A stretch of DNA of 64,000 nt from Dyella sp. GSA-30 (GCF_027924605.1 NZ_AP027042.1:4193524-4257523); one strand, 5' to 3'. Counted from the first letter of the stretch, positions 28,827-38,974 are shown. Program-made: numbers and translations. Notes: a model not told the origin generated them from the letters alone.

Positions 28827-29586
28827 ACGCCGCCCCTAAAAACTCAGCCATGGCCGCTCCAAGCTGCGGCAAGGTCACCGCACTCATATGCGTCCCAGGC
28901 ACTTCGACATAGCGAGCATGCGGCATCGCCTGCGCAAGCTCTCGTGCCGAACCGTTATCGCGATCGTCAACGCCGGTCAACACCAGCGCGGGTACTTCGA
29001 TGCGCTCGATCACATCCAGCGGCGTATCGACAAACGTATCGAGCACACGCAGCAAGGCTTCCGGATCGCCGCCAACGGTCTTGAGAAAGGCCTCGGCCAT
29101 GAATTCCGCCGAGCCTCGCTGAAACGTCCCCAGATGCGTGAGGATATGGCGAAAATGCTCGCTACGCCCTGCCGTGTGCACAAGCCCTTCCAATCCCATA
29201 CCCGACAAGATCGCTCGTGCCGGCCTGGCGCCGCGTGCCAGCATCCGCATCGCCGTGCGCGCACCTAGCGAATACCCGCCCAGGTCGTAGTCGGTCAGCG
29301 CGAGCTGCTCGATCAATGCAAAGCCGTCATCGGCCAGCACATCCGGCGGATAGGAGACCGCATCATGCGGTTTGGCGCTGTCACCGTGCGCGCGCAGGTC
29401 GGGCATGATCACGCGATAGCCCTGCGATACGAGCTTCGCCGCGTGGCCATAACGCACCCAGTTCACTACGGCGGTGGAAAAGTAGCCGTGGATCAATATC
29501 AGCGGTCGGCCGTGGCCCAGTTCGCGATAAGCGAGCCGGGCACCATCACGGCCTTCGAAAAAGTGAACAGTCGGATCAGTTGTCAC
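28825..29586 (-). CDS. Alpha/beta hydrolase
   Basis: A 253-residue protein of the alpha/beta-hydrolase fold: 'RPLILIHGYFSTAVVNWV' oxyanion region, nucleophile in 'DLGGYSLGARTAMRM' (G-x-S-x-G), acid in 'LVLTGVDDRDNG', and His in 'EVPGTHMSAVTLP'. No signal peptide is seen, so it is cytosolic. The substrate is unknown; the sequence is closest in feel to small haloperoxidase/esterase-type hydrolases. The stop codon sits in the tail of repeat copy 3. Confidence 0.85.
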   Translation of the reverse strand: MTTDPTVHFFEGRDGARLAYRELGHGRPLILIHGYFSTAVVNWVRYGHAAKLVSQGYRVIMPDLRAHGDSAKPHDAVSYPPDVLADDGFALIEQLALTDYDLGGYSLGARTAMRMLARGARPARAILSGMGLEGLVHTAGRSEHFRHILTHLGTFQRGSAEFMAEAFLKTVGGDPEALLRVLDTFVDTPLDVIERIEVPALVLTGVDDRDNGSARELAQAMPHARYVEVPGTHMSAVTLPQLGAAMAEFLGAA

Positions 29587-29657
29587 GGCATCAGGCTATG
29601 GAGGAATCGCGCGCATGGTAACGCACAGGCTCCTGAGTGCCGCGTTATCTGCAGCAC

Positions 29658-30446
29658 TTACTTGCAGTGATCCTGCGCAAACTCCGCGGCATTTTTCTTG
29701 AGCGTTGCCAGATTGGCCCCCGCAGGCAGCTTGGCCTGAGCCTTCGCCATTAGCGGATCGCTGGGCTCCGACTTCGCCTTCTTATTCGAATCTGCCTTCT
29801 TATCGAGCTGCGCCTTTACCGCGGCGTATTTGTAAGCCAGCTCGGGGGCACTGCCGAAATGACCGTCGGCATCCAATCCCATGGTGGCGATGGCGGTAAT
29901 GGCGTCGACATTGCACTGCTCGGCCAGATCCTGCAGATAACCCGCCGCAAGCTGATGATAATTCTTGACGTCCTCGGGATCGGGCTGCCCCTTGGCAGAA
30001 GCCGGAACCATCGTATTGGCTCCCGCCATGGCGTAGTTGTATTGCGCACCGCGATTGCCACGGGCCGCGGCCATCGTCAGCCATTTGCCGCGCCCGGCCA
30101 TGTCCTCGTCGGAAATCCCCGCGCAACGCTGCTCGAACAACGGATCGCTCCGCTGTTTCCAGGCGGCGCATGCACCGAGTCCCGCACTCAGCGAGGCGGC
30201 AGCCAGATCGTCGCCGTCATTCGCTTCGCCTTCGAGACGGGCCAGATTGTCCTTCAACGGACCGGCCGGTGCCTCGGTAGCGCAATAGCGCGTCATTCGT
30301 TTGAATTCGGATGTTTTATAAAGCGGCGAATTTTCGCCAACAGGCGCCTGCCCGCCCTCACAATCTTGCGATTGCGCATGGCACGTCCATGCGAAACACA
30401 AAAAGATAATCCCCACACACGCTTGTACTGCCTTGTACCGAGTCAT
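29658..30446 (-). CDS. Exported hypothetical protein with Sel1/TPR-like helical repeats
   Basis: A 262-residue protein from the ATG at 30446 (MTRYKAVQACVG). A signal peptide ends near 'FAWTCHAQSQDCEGG'. The mature part is helical: 'WLTMAAARGNRGAQYNYAMA' and 'AAGYLQDLAEQCNVDAITAI' resemble Sel1-like repeats (alanine-rich, ~36 residues). A Lys-rich linker ('KKADSNKKAKSEP') precedes the C terminus. Cysteines are numerous, as in an oxidised periplasmic protein. Function unknown. GGAG is 11 bases upstream of the start. Confidence 0.65.
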   Translation of the reverse strand: MTRYKAVQACVGIIFLCFAWTCHAQSQDCEGGQAPVGENSPLYKTSEFKRMTRYCATEAPAGPLKDNLARLEGEANDGDDLAAASLSAGLGACAAWKQRSDPLFEQRCAGISDEDMAGRGKWLTMAAARGNRGAQYNYAMAGANTMVPASAKGQPDPEDVKNYHQLAAGYLQDLAEQCNVDAITAIATMGLDADGHFGSAPELAYKYAAVKAQLDKKADSNKKAKSEPSDPLMAKAQAKLPAGANLATLKKNAAEFAQDHCK

Positions 30447-30490
30447 GGTTACGATCACTCCGCTGTCGATATCGCAATGACTGAATGTGT

Positions 30491-31759
30491 CTATTCCCTT
30501 ACGTTAGCATCTGTGAGGCTGTCGGGAATAGCTGGCTTGTGCGAACCGGGATGCGATCCTGGCAGGAAATACCAGATAGCCGCCAGCAACTGAAGCACGA
30601 CCAGGCCAGCCCATACGGTTTGATGCGCCACTAACGGGTAATGGCCTTCGCTGGCTGGCCAATGCCCCAGCACACGACCTATGCCTATCTGAAACACAAA
30701 GATCAGCAGGAAAATCACCAGAGTGAATGTGGTATTGACCCGGCCGATAAAACGTACCGGGAAATAATGCGCAAGCACGGCGTAGGTCAATATCCCGGTG
30801 CCACCCAAAGCACCGTAAGCCGACCACAGCACCGGCTCGGGCAAAGGCACACGCGCCGCAATCAATGCTTGCACGACGACAAACAACATCATCGTGATAC
30901 CGGATGACAAGTAAACCGACACACCGCGCTTTTCGAGCGTGCGTGCCAGCGCGCCAAAAGCGATATTGCCGACAATGAACGCGGCACCGAGTATCGACAC
31001 CATGGTGGCAACTCGCGCACCGCTATCGGGAGCAGCTGGCAACGTATCATGCAGAAACGCGCCGACCCATAGCGACTGCATCGCGTAGAACACGCCCTGG
31101 TTGATGCCGGAAAACGCAGCCAGTTTCCAGAATGCACGGCTGCTGAGGATGTGCCAAGTTCCCTTGAATTGCTCCAGCACACTCGGTTGCTGATGCGTAT
31201 CGCGCGGTGCTGGTGCGAACAACCAGATCAACGTGGCGACGATCGCGGTCAATCCGGCCAGCCCCATGCATACCGATCGCCAGCTGGTAACCGTAAGCAG
31301 CCATGTCAGTGGTGCGCCGACAGCTACCCCACCGAGGCCGCCGACCGCCATCACCAGACCATTGATCAGGGTCAGCTGAGTCACCGGAAAGTACTGCGCT
31401 GTGGCCTTGAACGCACCACCTAAGCAGACCGACACGCCAACGCCGATCAGCAGACGGCCGATCATCATGACGCCCAGGCTGCTCGCGCTGCCGAACAAAA
31501 AGATGCCCGCGGCGGCCAACAACATGACGCACGATGTGACACGACGCGGGCCGTAGTGATCGAGCAACACACCCGCCGGAATCTGCGCCCCGGCAAAGCC
31601 GAGAAAGTACATGCTGGTCAACGTGCCCAGATCACTGGCAGAAAAGCCAAGCTCCCGGGTCAGAAAAGGGGCAAAACCGAGATTGACGCCACGAAACAGG
31701 AACGAGACGAAATAGCCGGCCGCAAAGACGGCAAAGAGGCGGAGCCTGATGGAAGTCAT
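30491..31759 (-). CDS. MFS transporter
   Basis: A 422-residue protein with about 12 hydrophobic segments. It starts 'MTSIRLRLFAVFAAGYFVSF' and shows an MFS loop 2-3 motif ('GVLLDHYGPRRV') and 'GRLLIGVGVSVCLGGAFKA' in segment 4. The plan resembles nitrate/nitrite, sugar-phosphate or NNP-type MFS carriers, but no substrate can be assigned. The start was placed at 31759 at the first residue of family-like sequence. The next gene upstream on the strand (DUF1275) ends 77 bases away. Confidence 0.83.
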   Translation of the reverse strand: MTSIRLRLFAVFAAGYFVSFLFRGVNLGFAPFLTRELGFSASDLGTLTSMYFLGFAGAQIPAGVLLDHYGPRRVTSCVMLLAAAGIFLFGSASSLGVMMIGRLLIGVGVSVCLGGAFKATAQYFPVTQLTLINGLVMAVGGLGGVAVGAPLTWLLTVTSWRSVCMGLAGLTAIVATLIWLFAPAPRDTHQQPSVLEQFKGTWHILSSRAFWKLAAFSGINQGVFYAMQSLWVGAFLHDTLPAAPDSGARVATMVSILGAAFIVGNIAFGALARTLEKRGVSVYLSSGITMMLFVVVQALIAARVPLPEPVLWSAYGALGGTGILTYAVLAHYFPVRFIGRVNTTFTLVIFLLIFVFQIGIGRVLGHWPASEGHYPLVAHQTVWAGLVVLQLLAAIWYFLPGSHPGSHKPAIPDSLTDANVRE

Positions 31760-31836
31760 GGGGAATGGGCGAAGCCAACGTCGGCAAAGACCCATTATTC
31801 TCGATTAACCGATCTGTCGAAAGCCTCGCTATCGAC

Positions 31837-32529
31837 TTATTTGGCCGGCGATACATCCAGGCTCGGATCACGAAGAAAAAAGGCGACCAGCGCAATCATC
31901 GGCGGTATCGCAAAACACCACATCGACCAAGCCGCATAACTGCATGCCCCACCGGCGCAGCCGATCGCGAAGGCAAAGACTGCCTGCAGCATCGGCACAA
32001 GCTTGGGCCCAACAACGCGACTTTCGCCAGGCGCCGGTTTGCGCAACCAGTCGGCCACATCCAGCATGATCTGCGTCGTGGTCCCGGTCATCATGGTCGA
32101 CGGTGGCGTGGTTCCCATATGCACGCGATGCAAGGCGTTCTGAATCGACATGGCGGCAACAAGGGAAAGGCCGGTAACGGCGCCATAAAGCGTGTCGCTG
32201 CGCTCGAAGGGCCCGAAGTGAACCGCGCAGGCCGCGGCAAAAATGAGCAGCGACAGCTTGATCAGCAGGAGCGTCCGTACGATCGGCCATTTTTTTTCGA
32301 CCAGCCAATAGTGAAGCTGCCGAACCAGCACGATCACCAGGCAGAACATCGGTAGCGCCAGCAGCTTGGTGATGATGCCGGACGTGCCCGTGACCAGCGA
32401 TGCGCCGATGGTGACGAAGTTTCCCGTCACATGCGCGGTAAACAGACCATGCAACGCCAGAAAGCCCGCGGTATCGACGAAGCCGGCGTTGACGCTGAGA
32501 ACGAGAGGCAGCGAGGATCGGGTAGTCAT
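31837..32529 (-). CDS. DUF1275 (YoaK) family membrane protein
   Basis: A 230-residue membrane protein with six or seven hydrophobic segments: 'PLVLSVNAGFVDTAGFLAL', 'FTAHVTGNFVTIGASLV' and 'GLSLVAAMSIQNALHRV'. The 'GFVD…F.AHVTGNFV' and 'MSIQNA' patterns are diagnostic of DUF1275. The family is widespread and its function is unknown. It lies upstream of the MFS gene on the same strand. Confidence 0.87.
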   Translation of the reverse strand: MTTRSSLPLVLSVNAGFVDTAGFLALHGLFTAHVTGNFVTIGASLVTGTSGIITKLLALPMFCLVIVLVRQLHYWLVEKKWPIVRTLLLIKLSLLIFAAACAVHFGPFERSDTLYGAVTGLSLVAAMSIQNALHRVHMGTTPPSTMMTGTTTQIMLDVADWLRKPAPGESRVVGPKLVPMLQAVFAFAIGCAGGACSYAAWSMWCFAIPPMIALVAFFLRDPSLDVSPAK

Positions 32530-32583
32530 GGGTCACCGCACGGCATTCGATTCGACACCCGGCTAATTACCACAAGATACGGC

Positions 32584-33867
32584 CTACGGTCTTGAACGCA
32601 CCGCCACGACCGCTTCGGGATCGTCCATGCTCAGACGAAGCCGGCCATGGTCCCGAACCATACGCAGGCGATGGTACTTAGCCAGATAATGCACCGCCAC
32701 CATGACCGCTCCGATACCGGCCGCGGCGCCTACGGACAACGCCCAACGCGGACCGAACGTATCGGCCACCCAGCCGACGATCGGCGCACCGAGTGGCGTA
32801 CCTCCCATGGCAATGGCGAGAAAGATCGCCACCACGCGGCCGCGCATCATCGGCTCGGTGGTCAACTGCATAAGGCTATTGGTCGAGGTGGTGAATGTCT
32901 GCGCCGCCACGCCGATAACGATCAGTGCGACGCCAAACCCTATCGCGTTCGGCATGACGGCAGCCATGATCAGTCCGAAACCAAACAAGCCGGCAGCGCC
33001 CATCAACAACACGAAGTGCGGCCTTGCGCGCATCGCCGCAAGCAACGCACCGGCAACCGAACCGATGGCCATGGTCGAAGTCAGCAGACCGTACTGATCG
33101 GCGCCGCCATGAAAAACACTGACGGACATGGTCGAGATGAAAATCGGAAAATTGAGCCCGAAGGTGCCGACCAGGAACAGCATCAGCAGGATCGCCTTCA
33201 GATCCGGCCGGCGCCAGACATAGCGAAACCCCTCGACCAGGCTGCCGCGCGTACGCGTCGCCCGCTGGTGTGGATGCAACTCGTCCAGGCGCAGCAAACT
33301 CAGCGAATACAACACGGCACCGAACGTCGCCGCATTGATCAGAAATACCCAACCCGAACCGATCGCCGCAATCAGCACACCGGCTATCGCCGGGCCGATC
33401 ATGCGTGCGGCATTGAACGAGGTGGAGTTCAACGCTACCGCGTTCCCCAGATCGTCCTCTGTGACGAGCTCGGATACGAACGTCTGGCGCGCAGGCGCAT
33501 CGAAGGCGGACGCGCAACCCAGCGCAAACGCGAACACATCGACTTGCCAAAGCCGCACCAGGCCAAATACGGTCAACAGGCCCAGTCCCAGAGCGAGCAG
33601 GCCCATGGTCGCCTGCGTGATGAACACCAGCTTGCGTCGATCCATATGATCGGCGGCAAATCCGGTCAACGGCAGCAACAGCAACTGCGGACCGAACTGC
33701 AGCGCCATCACCACGCCTACCGCCGTAGCATTGTGTCGCGTCAACTGGGTCAGCACGATCCAGTCCTGTGCGGTGCGCTGCATCCACGTGCCGATATTGG
33801 ACACGATCGCCCCGCTCGCCCATACCCGGTAATTGAAAATGCGCAGTGAGCGAAACGTGCCGTTCAT
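32584..33867 (-). CDS. MFS exporter (MFS_3/EntS type), MarR-linked
   Basis: A 427-residue protein of the MFS_3/enterobactin-exporter-like group: 'FNYRVWASGAIVSNIGTWMQ', 'AADHMDRRKLVFITQATMGL', 'FDAPARQTFVSELV'. These motifs are typical of exporters in this branch. It starts at 33867 (MNGTFRSLRIF), 13 bases after the MarR stop, and is almost certainly co-transcribed with it. A role in MarR-controlled drug or phenolic-compound export is inferred from that linkage. Confidence 0.86.
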   Translation of the reverse strand: MNGTFRSLRIFNYRVWASGAIVSNIGTWMQRTAQDWIVLTQLTRHNATAVGVVMALQFGPQLLLLPLTGFAADHMDRRKLVFITQATMGLLALGLGLLTVFGLVRLWQVDVFAFALGCASAFDAPARQTFVSELVTEDDLGNAVALNSTSFNAARMIGPAIAGVLIAAIGSGWVFLINAATFGAVLYSLSLLRLDELHPHQRATRTRGSLVEGFRYVWRRPDLKAILLMLFLVGTFGLNFPIFISTMSVSVFHGGADQYGLLTSTMAIGSVAGALLAAMRARPHFVLLMGAAGLFGFGLIMAAVMPNAIGFGVALIVIGVAAQTFTTSTNSLMQLTTEPMMRGRVVAIFLAIAMGGTPLGAPIVGWVADTFGPRWALSVGAAAGIGAVMVAVHYLAKYHRLRMVRDHGRLRLSMDDPEAVVAVRSRP

Positions 33868-33880
33868 TCGATGACGTGGT

Positions 33881-34339
33881 TCATGGTTCGTGCTCGACCA
33901 GGCGTTTGAGCAAGGCAACGGCGAGTTCGAGTTTCGCCAGCTCCGCGTGTGAAAACTCTTGTTGAATAGCGCGAAACAACCAGTCTTCCCTGGCTGCGCG
34001 CCCTTCCTTGATCCGTTTGCGGCAAGCCGGCGTAATCGACCACAACGTCTGTCGACCGTCATTGGGGTCCGGTGCACCGCTGACCAGGCCCGCGGCTTCC
34101 AGAGCAGCCACATTGGCACCCATCGACTGCGGACGCATGCTTTCCGCGCGTGCAAGCGCCGTTACGGTCGATGCACCGTCCCGCTCCAGCCGGGTCAGCG
34201 TCGCCAACTGTGACGAGGTGAGATCGCTGAAATGCGCTTGTTGACGCAGGCGACGCTTGAGCTGCCCGGCAACGACGCGCAGCTCTGCCGCGAGAGCGGC
34301 GGTTTGTTGTGTACGTGCATCGGCGGGTAATTCAGCCAT
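33881..34339 (-). CDS. MarR family transcriptional regulator
   Basis: A 152-residue regulator from the ATG at 34339 (MAELPADART). The winged helix is clear: 'FSDLTSSQLATLTRLERDG', recognition region 'TALARAESMRPQSMGANVAA', and wing 'PNDGRQTLWSITPACRKRI'. It is dimeric by family rule. It heads a two-gene unit with the MFS exporter and probably represses it. A direct repeat (34362-34387) just upstream is a good candidate operator. Confidence 0.88.
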   Translation of the reverse strand: MAELPADARTQQTAALAAELRVVAGQLKRRLRQQAHFSDLTSSQLATLTRLERDGASTVTALARAESMRPQSMGANVAALEAAGLVSGAPDPNDGRQTLWSITPACRKRIKEGRAAREDWLFRAIQQEFSHAELAKLELAVALLKRLVEHEP

Positions 34340-34361
34340 GCCGCGAATGATGCCATATATG

Positions 34362-34387
34362 AAGTTTAACTTCAAAGTTTACCTTCA
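34362..34387. promoter_or_regulatory. Candidate MarR operator, two tandem 13-base half-sites
   Basis: AAGTTTAACTTCA is followed immediately by AAGTTTACCTTCA, ending 23 bases upstream of the marR start. The first unit with its preceding G (GAAGTTTAACTTC) is nearly a palindrome, as expected for a dimeric winged-helix regulator. Its place between marR and the divergent chemoreceptor fits autoregulation. Binding is inferred. Confidence 0.6.
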
Positions 34388-34587
34388 TAAATCCACCAGG
34401 CCTGCGACGGGCTTTGGCAAGACTGAGACCGAGTTTTGCGCAATAATTTGCGGTTTGCCGCATCATTCATGACATCGAATCCCCTCACCACCGCATCCAA
34501 AACAGCGGCGCGATCCATGATGCGAGCTCCGCACTCAAGTCCGCGTCTTATCCGCCGAAATATCAATCTCCTATATCTGTACCCGGC

Positions 34588-36255
34588 ATGCGCATGAACG
34601 TACGAACCAAAATCATCCTGATCATTTCCATGGCGGTCGTGGTGGCGCTGGCGGTGGGTTCCGGCGGCTTGTTGGCGCTTCGAAAAACAGGCGACCAGCT
34701 CGCTTTGCTTTACAACACGGCGCTACAGCCGATTGTCGAAGTAACCGATGTTCGTGGCCTGTTCAACGAAAATCGGACGCTGCTCAATCGTGCACTCATA
34801 CAGGGAACGCCTGAAGCCTTGAAAGGCGAGCAGGCGAATGCTGCGATAAACAGCAAAAAGATGGACGATCTCTGGAATCAATATTATCCCGCGCAGGTTT
34901 CTTCCAGCGAAGAAAAGACCGCCGCGGAACACTTCATCGCCTCTCGCACAGCCGCGCACAACCTTGTGACTCAGGCAGAAGCGCTTATGGCCGCCGGCAA
35001 GCATGATCAGGCCAAGCAGCTCATGCTGGACACGCTCGGCCCGGCCTATGCCCAGGAAGGCAAGGACATTGAGGCCATCGTGCAGATCAACGAGAAGCAG
35101 GCCAGGCAGTCCTTCGAGGTTTCCCAGCGCATCGAGACACAAACGCAGATAGCCGTTGTCATCGCGATCGCCTTGGGCGCCATCGCCCTGATGATCGCCG
35201 GCTTCTTTCTGTCCCGCTCGATCATGCGCCCCCTCTTGAAAGCTAGGGCGCTGGCCGAGCGCATCAGCAAGGGCGAGCTCAACCATGCCTTGCACGTCGA
35301 CGGTCGCGACGAGCTGAGCGACACGCTACGCTCGCTCGGCGCCATGGACCGACAGCTGGCCGACATCGTACGAAAAGTTCGAGACAACGCGGACCAGGTC
35401 ACTCATTCGGCTCGCGACATTTCGGCAGGAACCGACGACCTGTCCTCGCGCACGCAGGAACAAGCCTCCTCGCTTGAGGAAACGGCCGCATCCATGGAGG
35501 AGATGACCGCAACCGTACGTCAGAACGCCGAAGGCGCCGGTCACGCACAAACGCTGACGTCGTCTCTGCGCGACGATGCTATGTCGACCAGGAAAGTGGC
35601 GCTGGAAGCCGTCGAGGCCATGGCCAGGATCACCGATGCAAGCCAGGATATTTCCGAGATTGCGGTACTGATCGATGAAATCGCCTTCCAGACCAATCTG
35701 CTGGCCCTCAACGCTGCCGTGGAAGCGGCAAGAGCCGGCGAGAACGGTAGAGGCTTTGCTGTGGTAGCCGCCGAGGTACGGTCGCTCGCGCAGCGAAGCG
35801 CGACCGCCGCGAAGGATATCAAGGCGCTGATTTCCGAGACGACGGAGCGCGTTGCCAACGGTTCGGTACTGGTACAACGAACGGGAGCCGCGCTGGCACA
35901 GATGGAATCGGGCGCGGTGCAGGTCTCGGGTATCGTCAGCGAAATTGCCGCCGCATCCACACAACAATCGGCAGGTATCGAACAGGTCAACCATGCGGTC
36001 GCCGCGCTGGATGAAGTCACCCAGCAAAACGCCGCCCTCGTCGAGGAAACCAGTGCCGCAAGTCGGCAGGCGCTCGATCTGGCAGAAGAGCTGATGCGAC
36101 AAGTCGCGTTCTTCACCTTCGCGGGCGATGCCGTGTCGACAACGGAGATGCCGGCTCGCCAGCCGGCCACCAGGACGGCGAGCCCTGCCCGCCGGACTTC
36201 CTCTCGCCCTGTCATGGCTGTGGCCACCGAATCGACGGCCTGGCAAGAATTCTAA
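34588..36255 (+). CDS. Methyl-accepting chemotaxis protein (Tar/Tsr-type)
   Basis: A 555-residue chemoreceptor: TM1 at ~8-30, a periplasmic four-helix-bundle sensor (~31-190), TM2 ('[20 protein letters not shown]'), HAMP ('[20 protein letters not shown]'), and a long signalling coil with the hairpin tip '[20 protein letters not shown]'. The C terminus is 'AWQEF', which fits the aromatic-x-x-aromatic tether for CheR and CheB. The ligand is unknown. No che genes are adjacent. The stop overlaps the convergent cyclase by 4 bases. Confidence 0.92.
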   Translation: MRMNVRTKIILIISMAVVVALAVGSGGLLALRKTGDQLALLYNTALQPIVEVTDVRGLFNENRTLLNRALIQGTPEALKGEQANAAINSKKMDDLWNQYYPAQVSSSEEKTAAEHFIASRTAAHNLVTQAEALMAAGKHDQAKQLMLDTLGPAYAQEGKDIEAIVQINEKQARQSFEVSQRIETQTQIAVVIAIALGAIALMIAGFFLSRSIMRPLLKARALAERISKGELNHALHVDGRDELSDTLRSLGAMDRQLADIVRKVRDNADQVTHSARDISAGTDDLSSRTQEQASSLEETAASMEEMTATVRQNAEGAGHAQTLTSSLRDDAMSTRKVALEAVEAMARITDASQDISEIAVLIDEIAFQTNLLALNAAVEAARAGENGRGFAVVAAEVRSLAQRSATAAKDIKALISETTERVANGSVLVQRTGAALAQMESGAVQVSGIVSEIAAASTQQSAGIEQVNHAVAALDEVTQQNAALVEETSAASRQALDLAEELMRQVAFFTFAGDAVSTTEMPARQPATRTASPARRTSSRPVMAVATESTAWQEF

Positions 36256-37721
36256 CGAGTGAAGCTGCGACCGCCGGCGATATCCGAAAGATCAAGCGCA
36301 CCGTGGTACACAACCCGGTTTCGACCGCGGTGCTTGGCTTGATAGAGCGCTTCGTCCGCGGTCGACATCAGTGAGGCCGGCTCACTCTCGGTCACGCGAT
36401 CGAGAAAGCCTACACCCACGCTGATCGTCACTATCCCGGTCGGGCCAGGCGCTTCCATGCGCAGCGCCTCCACTGCGGCACGCATGGTCTCGGCTACCTC
36501 GAGCGCTTCTTGCAGCGATACGGCCGGCAACAACACAGCAAATTCTTCACCGCCATATCGGGCAACCAGATCGGATGAACGCAATGTACATCCGGCAACG
36601 GTCCGCGCAACCGTACGTAGCCGTTCGTCTCCCATCTGATGACCGAGCATGTCGTTGAGCAACTTGAAATGGTCGATGTCGAGCATGAATATCGCCACGC
36701 TTTCGCCCGAACGCCTGAGCCGCCGCCATTCCATCGCCAGCGTTTCGTCGAACTGGCGGCGATTGGACACGCCGGTAAGTTCGTCGACTCGGGCAAGCTC
36801 ATTGAACCGGTCACGCTCCTCATAGGCTCGCACCTGTATCAGCACACTGCGCAAGCCGTATCCAAGCGTGGCGATGACAAACCCGGCTATCCCAAGTGCC
36901 AGATGCGAGCGTACGACAAAACCCGATACCAGCAACAAGGTCACCGGCATTACCAGCGGGCTACCGGCATGCACCACCAGCGAAATACGCCGCGATGCCT
37001 TGATACGAAAAGCCGAACCGGCACCGATCGACGTGGCCATGATCAGGACAAGAAAAGGAATGTCGATGATCAGATCGGACAAGCCACCGAAGTCGGTATC
37101 TTCCGGTTGCACATGATTGATGTAAGACGCCGTCAGCAGATAAACGAGCGAGAAAATCGCCAGCACCCGGAAAAACTGCCGCTTGTACGGCACGGTGCTG
37201 GTCACGTACCGAATCAACGAAAACAACACGATAAAGATGTTCTCCAGATCGAACATCATGCGTAGATTCGCCAAACCGTACGCAGTGGCTCCCTGCGCCG
37301 TGGCGAGCGAGAACGTGTGCACGAAATACAGGTAACCAAGTACCGCCGCCAGCACACCGTCGATCAAGCGTACGTACCAGATGTTTTCGTCGGTGCTGGC
37401 AATGGCAAACGTCAACGGGACACCATAGAGCACGTACAGCAGCATGCTGTCGCCGGGTGTCGAATTGAGATTCTGCAGAAAGACTTCCTGGCGCATGTTC
37501 AGCGCCATGCCGGCTGCCCACAACAGCACGCCCAGGCCCAGGGCGGACCAGCCCTTGGTCAGCGAAAAACCGACTTTGCCCGCTCGCCAAAAACATACGC
37601 CTGCGGCGATCACCGGAGCGGCAACGAGAAAAGCAAAAGAGATGATCATTGCCTGGCGGGCAAAGATCATGATTGCCAAGGCATGGCACATCAAATAGAG
37701 CAGCGAAAATAATACCGGCAC
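36252..37721 (-). CDS. Membrane diguanylate cyclase (MASE-like sensor + GGDEF)
   Basis: A 489-residue protein. The N-terminal ~300 residues have about 8-9 hydrophobic segments, as in integral-membrane sensor modules, with '[19 protein letters not shown]' and '[18 protein letters not shown]' among them. The C-terminal GGDEF domain has '[20 protein letters not shown]' and '[13 protein letters not shown]'; an I-site RSSD precedes GGEEF by five residues. It makes c-di-GMP and is expected to be product-inhibited. The signal sensed by the membrane part is unknown. Confidence 0.9.
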   Translation of the reverse strand: MPVLFSLLYLMCHALAIMIFARQAMIISFAFLVAAPVIAAGVCFWRAGKVGFSLTKGWSALGLGVLLWAAGMALNMRQEVFLQNLNSTPGDSMLLYVLYGVPLTFAIASTDENIWYVRLIDGVLAAVLGYLYFVHTFSLATAQGATAYGLANLRMMFDLENIFIVLFSLIRYVTSTVPYKRQFFRVLAIFSLVYLLTASYINHVQPEDTDFGGLSDLIIDIPFLVLIMATSIGAGSAFRIKASRRISLVVHAGSPLVMPVTLLLVSGFVVRSHLALGIAGFVIATLGYGLRSVLIQVRAYEERDRFNELARVDELTGVSNRRQFDETLAMEWRRLRRSGESVAIFMLDIDHFKLLNDMLGHQMGDERLRTVARTVAGCTLRSSDLVARYGGEEFAVLLPAVSLQEALEVAETMRAAVEALRMEAPGPTGIVTISVGVGFLDRVTESEPASLMSTADEALYQAKHRGRNRVVYHGALDLSDIAGGRSFTR

Positions 37722-38042
37722 GCTCCCTCCCTCGGGTTGCGTTCAAAGCCACCATACGCGACTGCGGCGCCGATACACAAGAATCATCCCTCCGATACCA
37801 GGGTAAAGAAGGCCATAAGAAACGGCGACTTAGTGTGAACCACCGCATTCTCGGCCCGCTCAAGGGCGAGATATCCTGCGCCCGACTTGCCGGGGTACCC
37901 GGTTACCCCCATGGTTCCAAGGCATTATCGAATAACGAGATAAAAGCCCTGGCCTGATTATGTGACCTGATTAGTACGATTCGGCTTGACCTGGCCCCCT
38001 GCCGACATTAGCGTCCCAATCAGGGACTCCAGGGGAACTGTC
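37722..38042. promoter_or_regulatory. Gene-free stretch (~320 bases) between divergent genes
   Basis: No gene is seen. It carries the promoters for the cyclase (minus) and the unrecognised protein (plus). A short stem GGGGTA/TACCCC (around 37890-37910) and a relatively AT-rich stretch (37920-37985) before the plus-strand gene are the only visible structures. I could not place a convincing -35/-10 pair. Confidence 0.4.
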
Positions 38043-38903
38043 ATGCCGAAGGCAGAATCAGGCGCCGCAGAACGACGCAGGGAAAGAGCTGCCTCGGCGG
38101 CCCCTTACGAACCGCGCCGCTCGGGTCGTATTAACGGCCCGCCGATCAGCAAGGAGGCGTATCGCGCGACGATCGATCTCGGCAACGCGCAACCGACGAT
38201 CAACATGCATGGCGGTGTCGGCATTCCCGGCGGTCGTACGCTCAACGACGTACTCGCCTTCCAACCATTGAAGTTCAACAAACTCGGCAAGGAGCTGGGC
38301 GCGATCCTCAAGACCTCCAAGGAGCTGCGCAAACAGCGCGATGCCGGTGGCACCATCGATGAGGCGCGCCTGAAAGTGGCCGAGGTCAACCGCAAGATCG
38401 AGTATCCCGGCAAACAGATAGGCGCGCATTCGCTGCATGTAGGTAACGACATTGCCGCCGTCTGGAACAACAGCAAGAGCAAGGTCTATGACTATCCAGA
38501 CCTCGCACAGTCACTCGACAAGCGACTGGCGAGCCCGAAAAACGCTAAGGACAGCAAGAAGGTCTATTGGAACTCAAAAAAGCCGGAAGACGAACGACGC
38601 GGACATGTCGCCGACGGCCTCCAGCACCTGATCGCCGGGAAGCCCGACCAGGCACACGCCGCCTTCGGTCAGGCAGGCCTGACCCAGCGCGGCATGAAAT
38701 GGGCGTACAAGATGGGAAGCCTGATGCTGGCCGAGCGCGGCCGCGAACTCAGCGGCGGTGGCGGCAAGCAGGTGCACACGGCGCTGGATCACGTCAAAGG
38801 CAACGCCGATACGGCGGCGCGCAGTTTCACCGACGTTTTCGTCAAAAATGCAGCCTCGCTGGCACCGTTTGCGCAACGCGGTGGCGCCAAGACGCTTAAG
38901 TAA
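38043..38903 (+). CDS. Unrecognised 286-residue protein
   Basis: The ATG at 38043 is preceded by AGGGGA seven bases upstream. There is no signal peptide or membrane segment. The first ~40 residues are Arg/Ala/Ser/Pro-rich and look disordered ('AAERRRERAASAAPYEPRRS'). The rest is a soluble, mostly helical Lys-rich region: 'LGKELGAILKTSKELRKQRD', 'VYWNSKKPEDERRGHVADGL', 'RGMKWAYKMGSLMLAERGRE'. I do not recognise a family. The disordered basic leader followed by a compact domain and lack of conserved neighbours are consistent with, but do not show, a secreted effector. Confidence 0.65.
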   Translation: MPKAESGAAERRRERAASAAPYEPRRSGRINGPPISKEAYRATIDLGNAQPTINMHGGVGIPGGRTLNDVLAFQPLKFNKLGKELGAILKTSKELRKQRDAGGTIDEARLKVAEVNRKIEYPGKQIGAHSLHVGNDIAAVWNNSKSKVYDYPDLAQSLDKRLASPKNAKDSKKVYWNSKKPEDERRGHVADGLQHLIAGKPDQAHAAFGQAGLTQRGMKWAYKMGSLMLAERGRELSGGGGKQVHTALDHVKGNADTAARSFTDVFVKNAASLAPFAQRGGAKTLK

Positions 38904-38974
38904 TCCGGCTTGAAAATGCAGCTGAGTTTCTGTGGAAACGACTTCGGCCCCCCAAAAAAACACGCCTCCTATTT

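Noticed and set aside
37920-38042. HrpX PIP box (TTCGB-N15-TTCGB) before the unrecognised gene at 38043
   Set aside because: One TTCGG is present near 37980, but the second half-site at 15-base spacing is missing.
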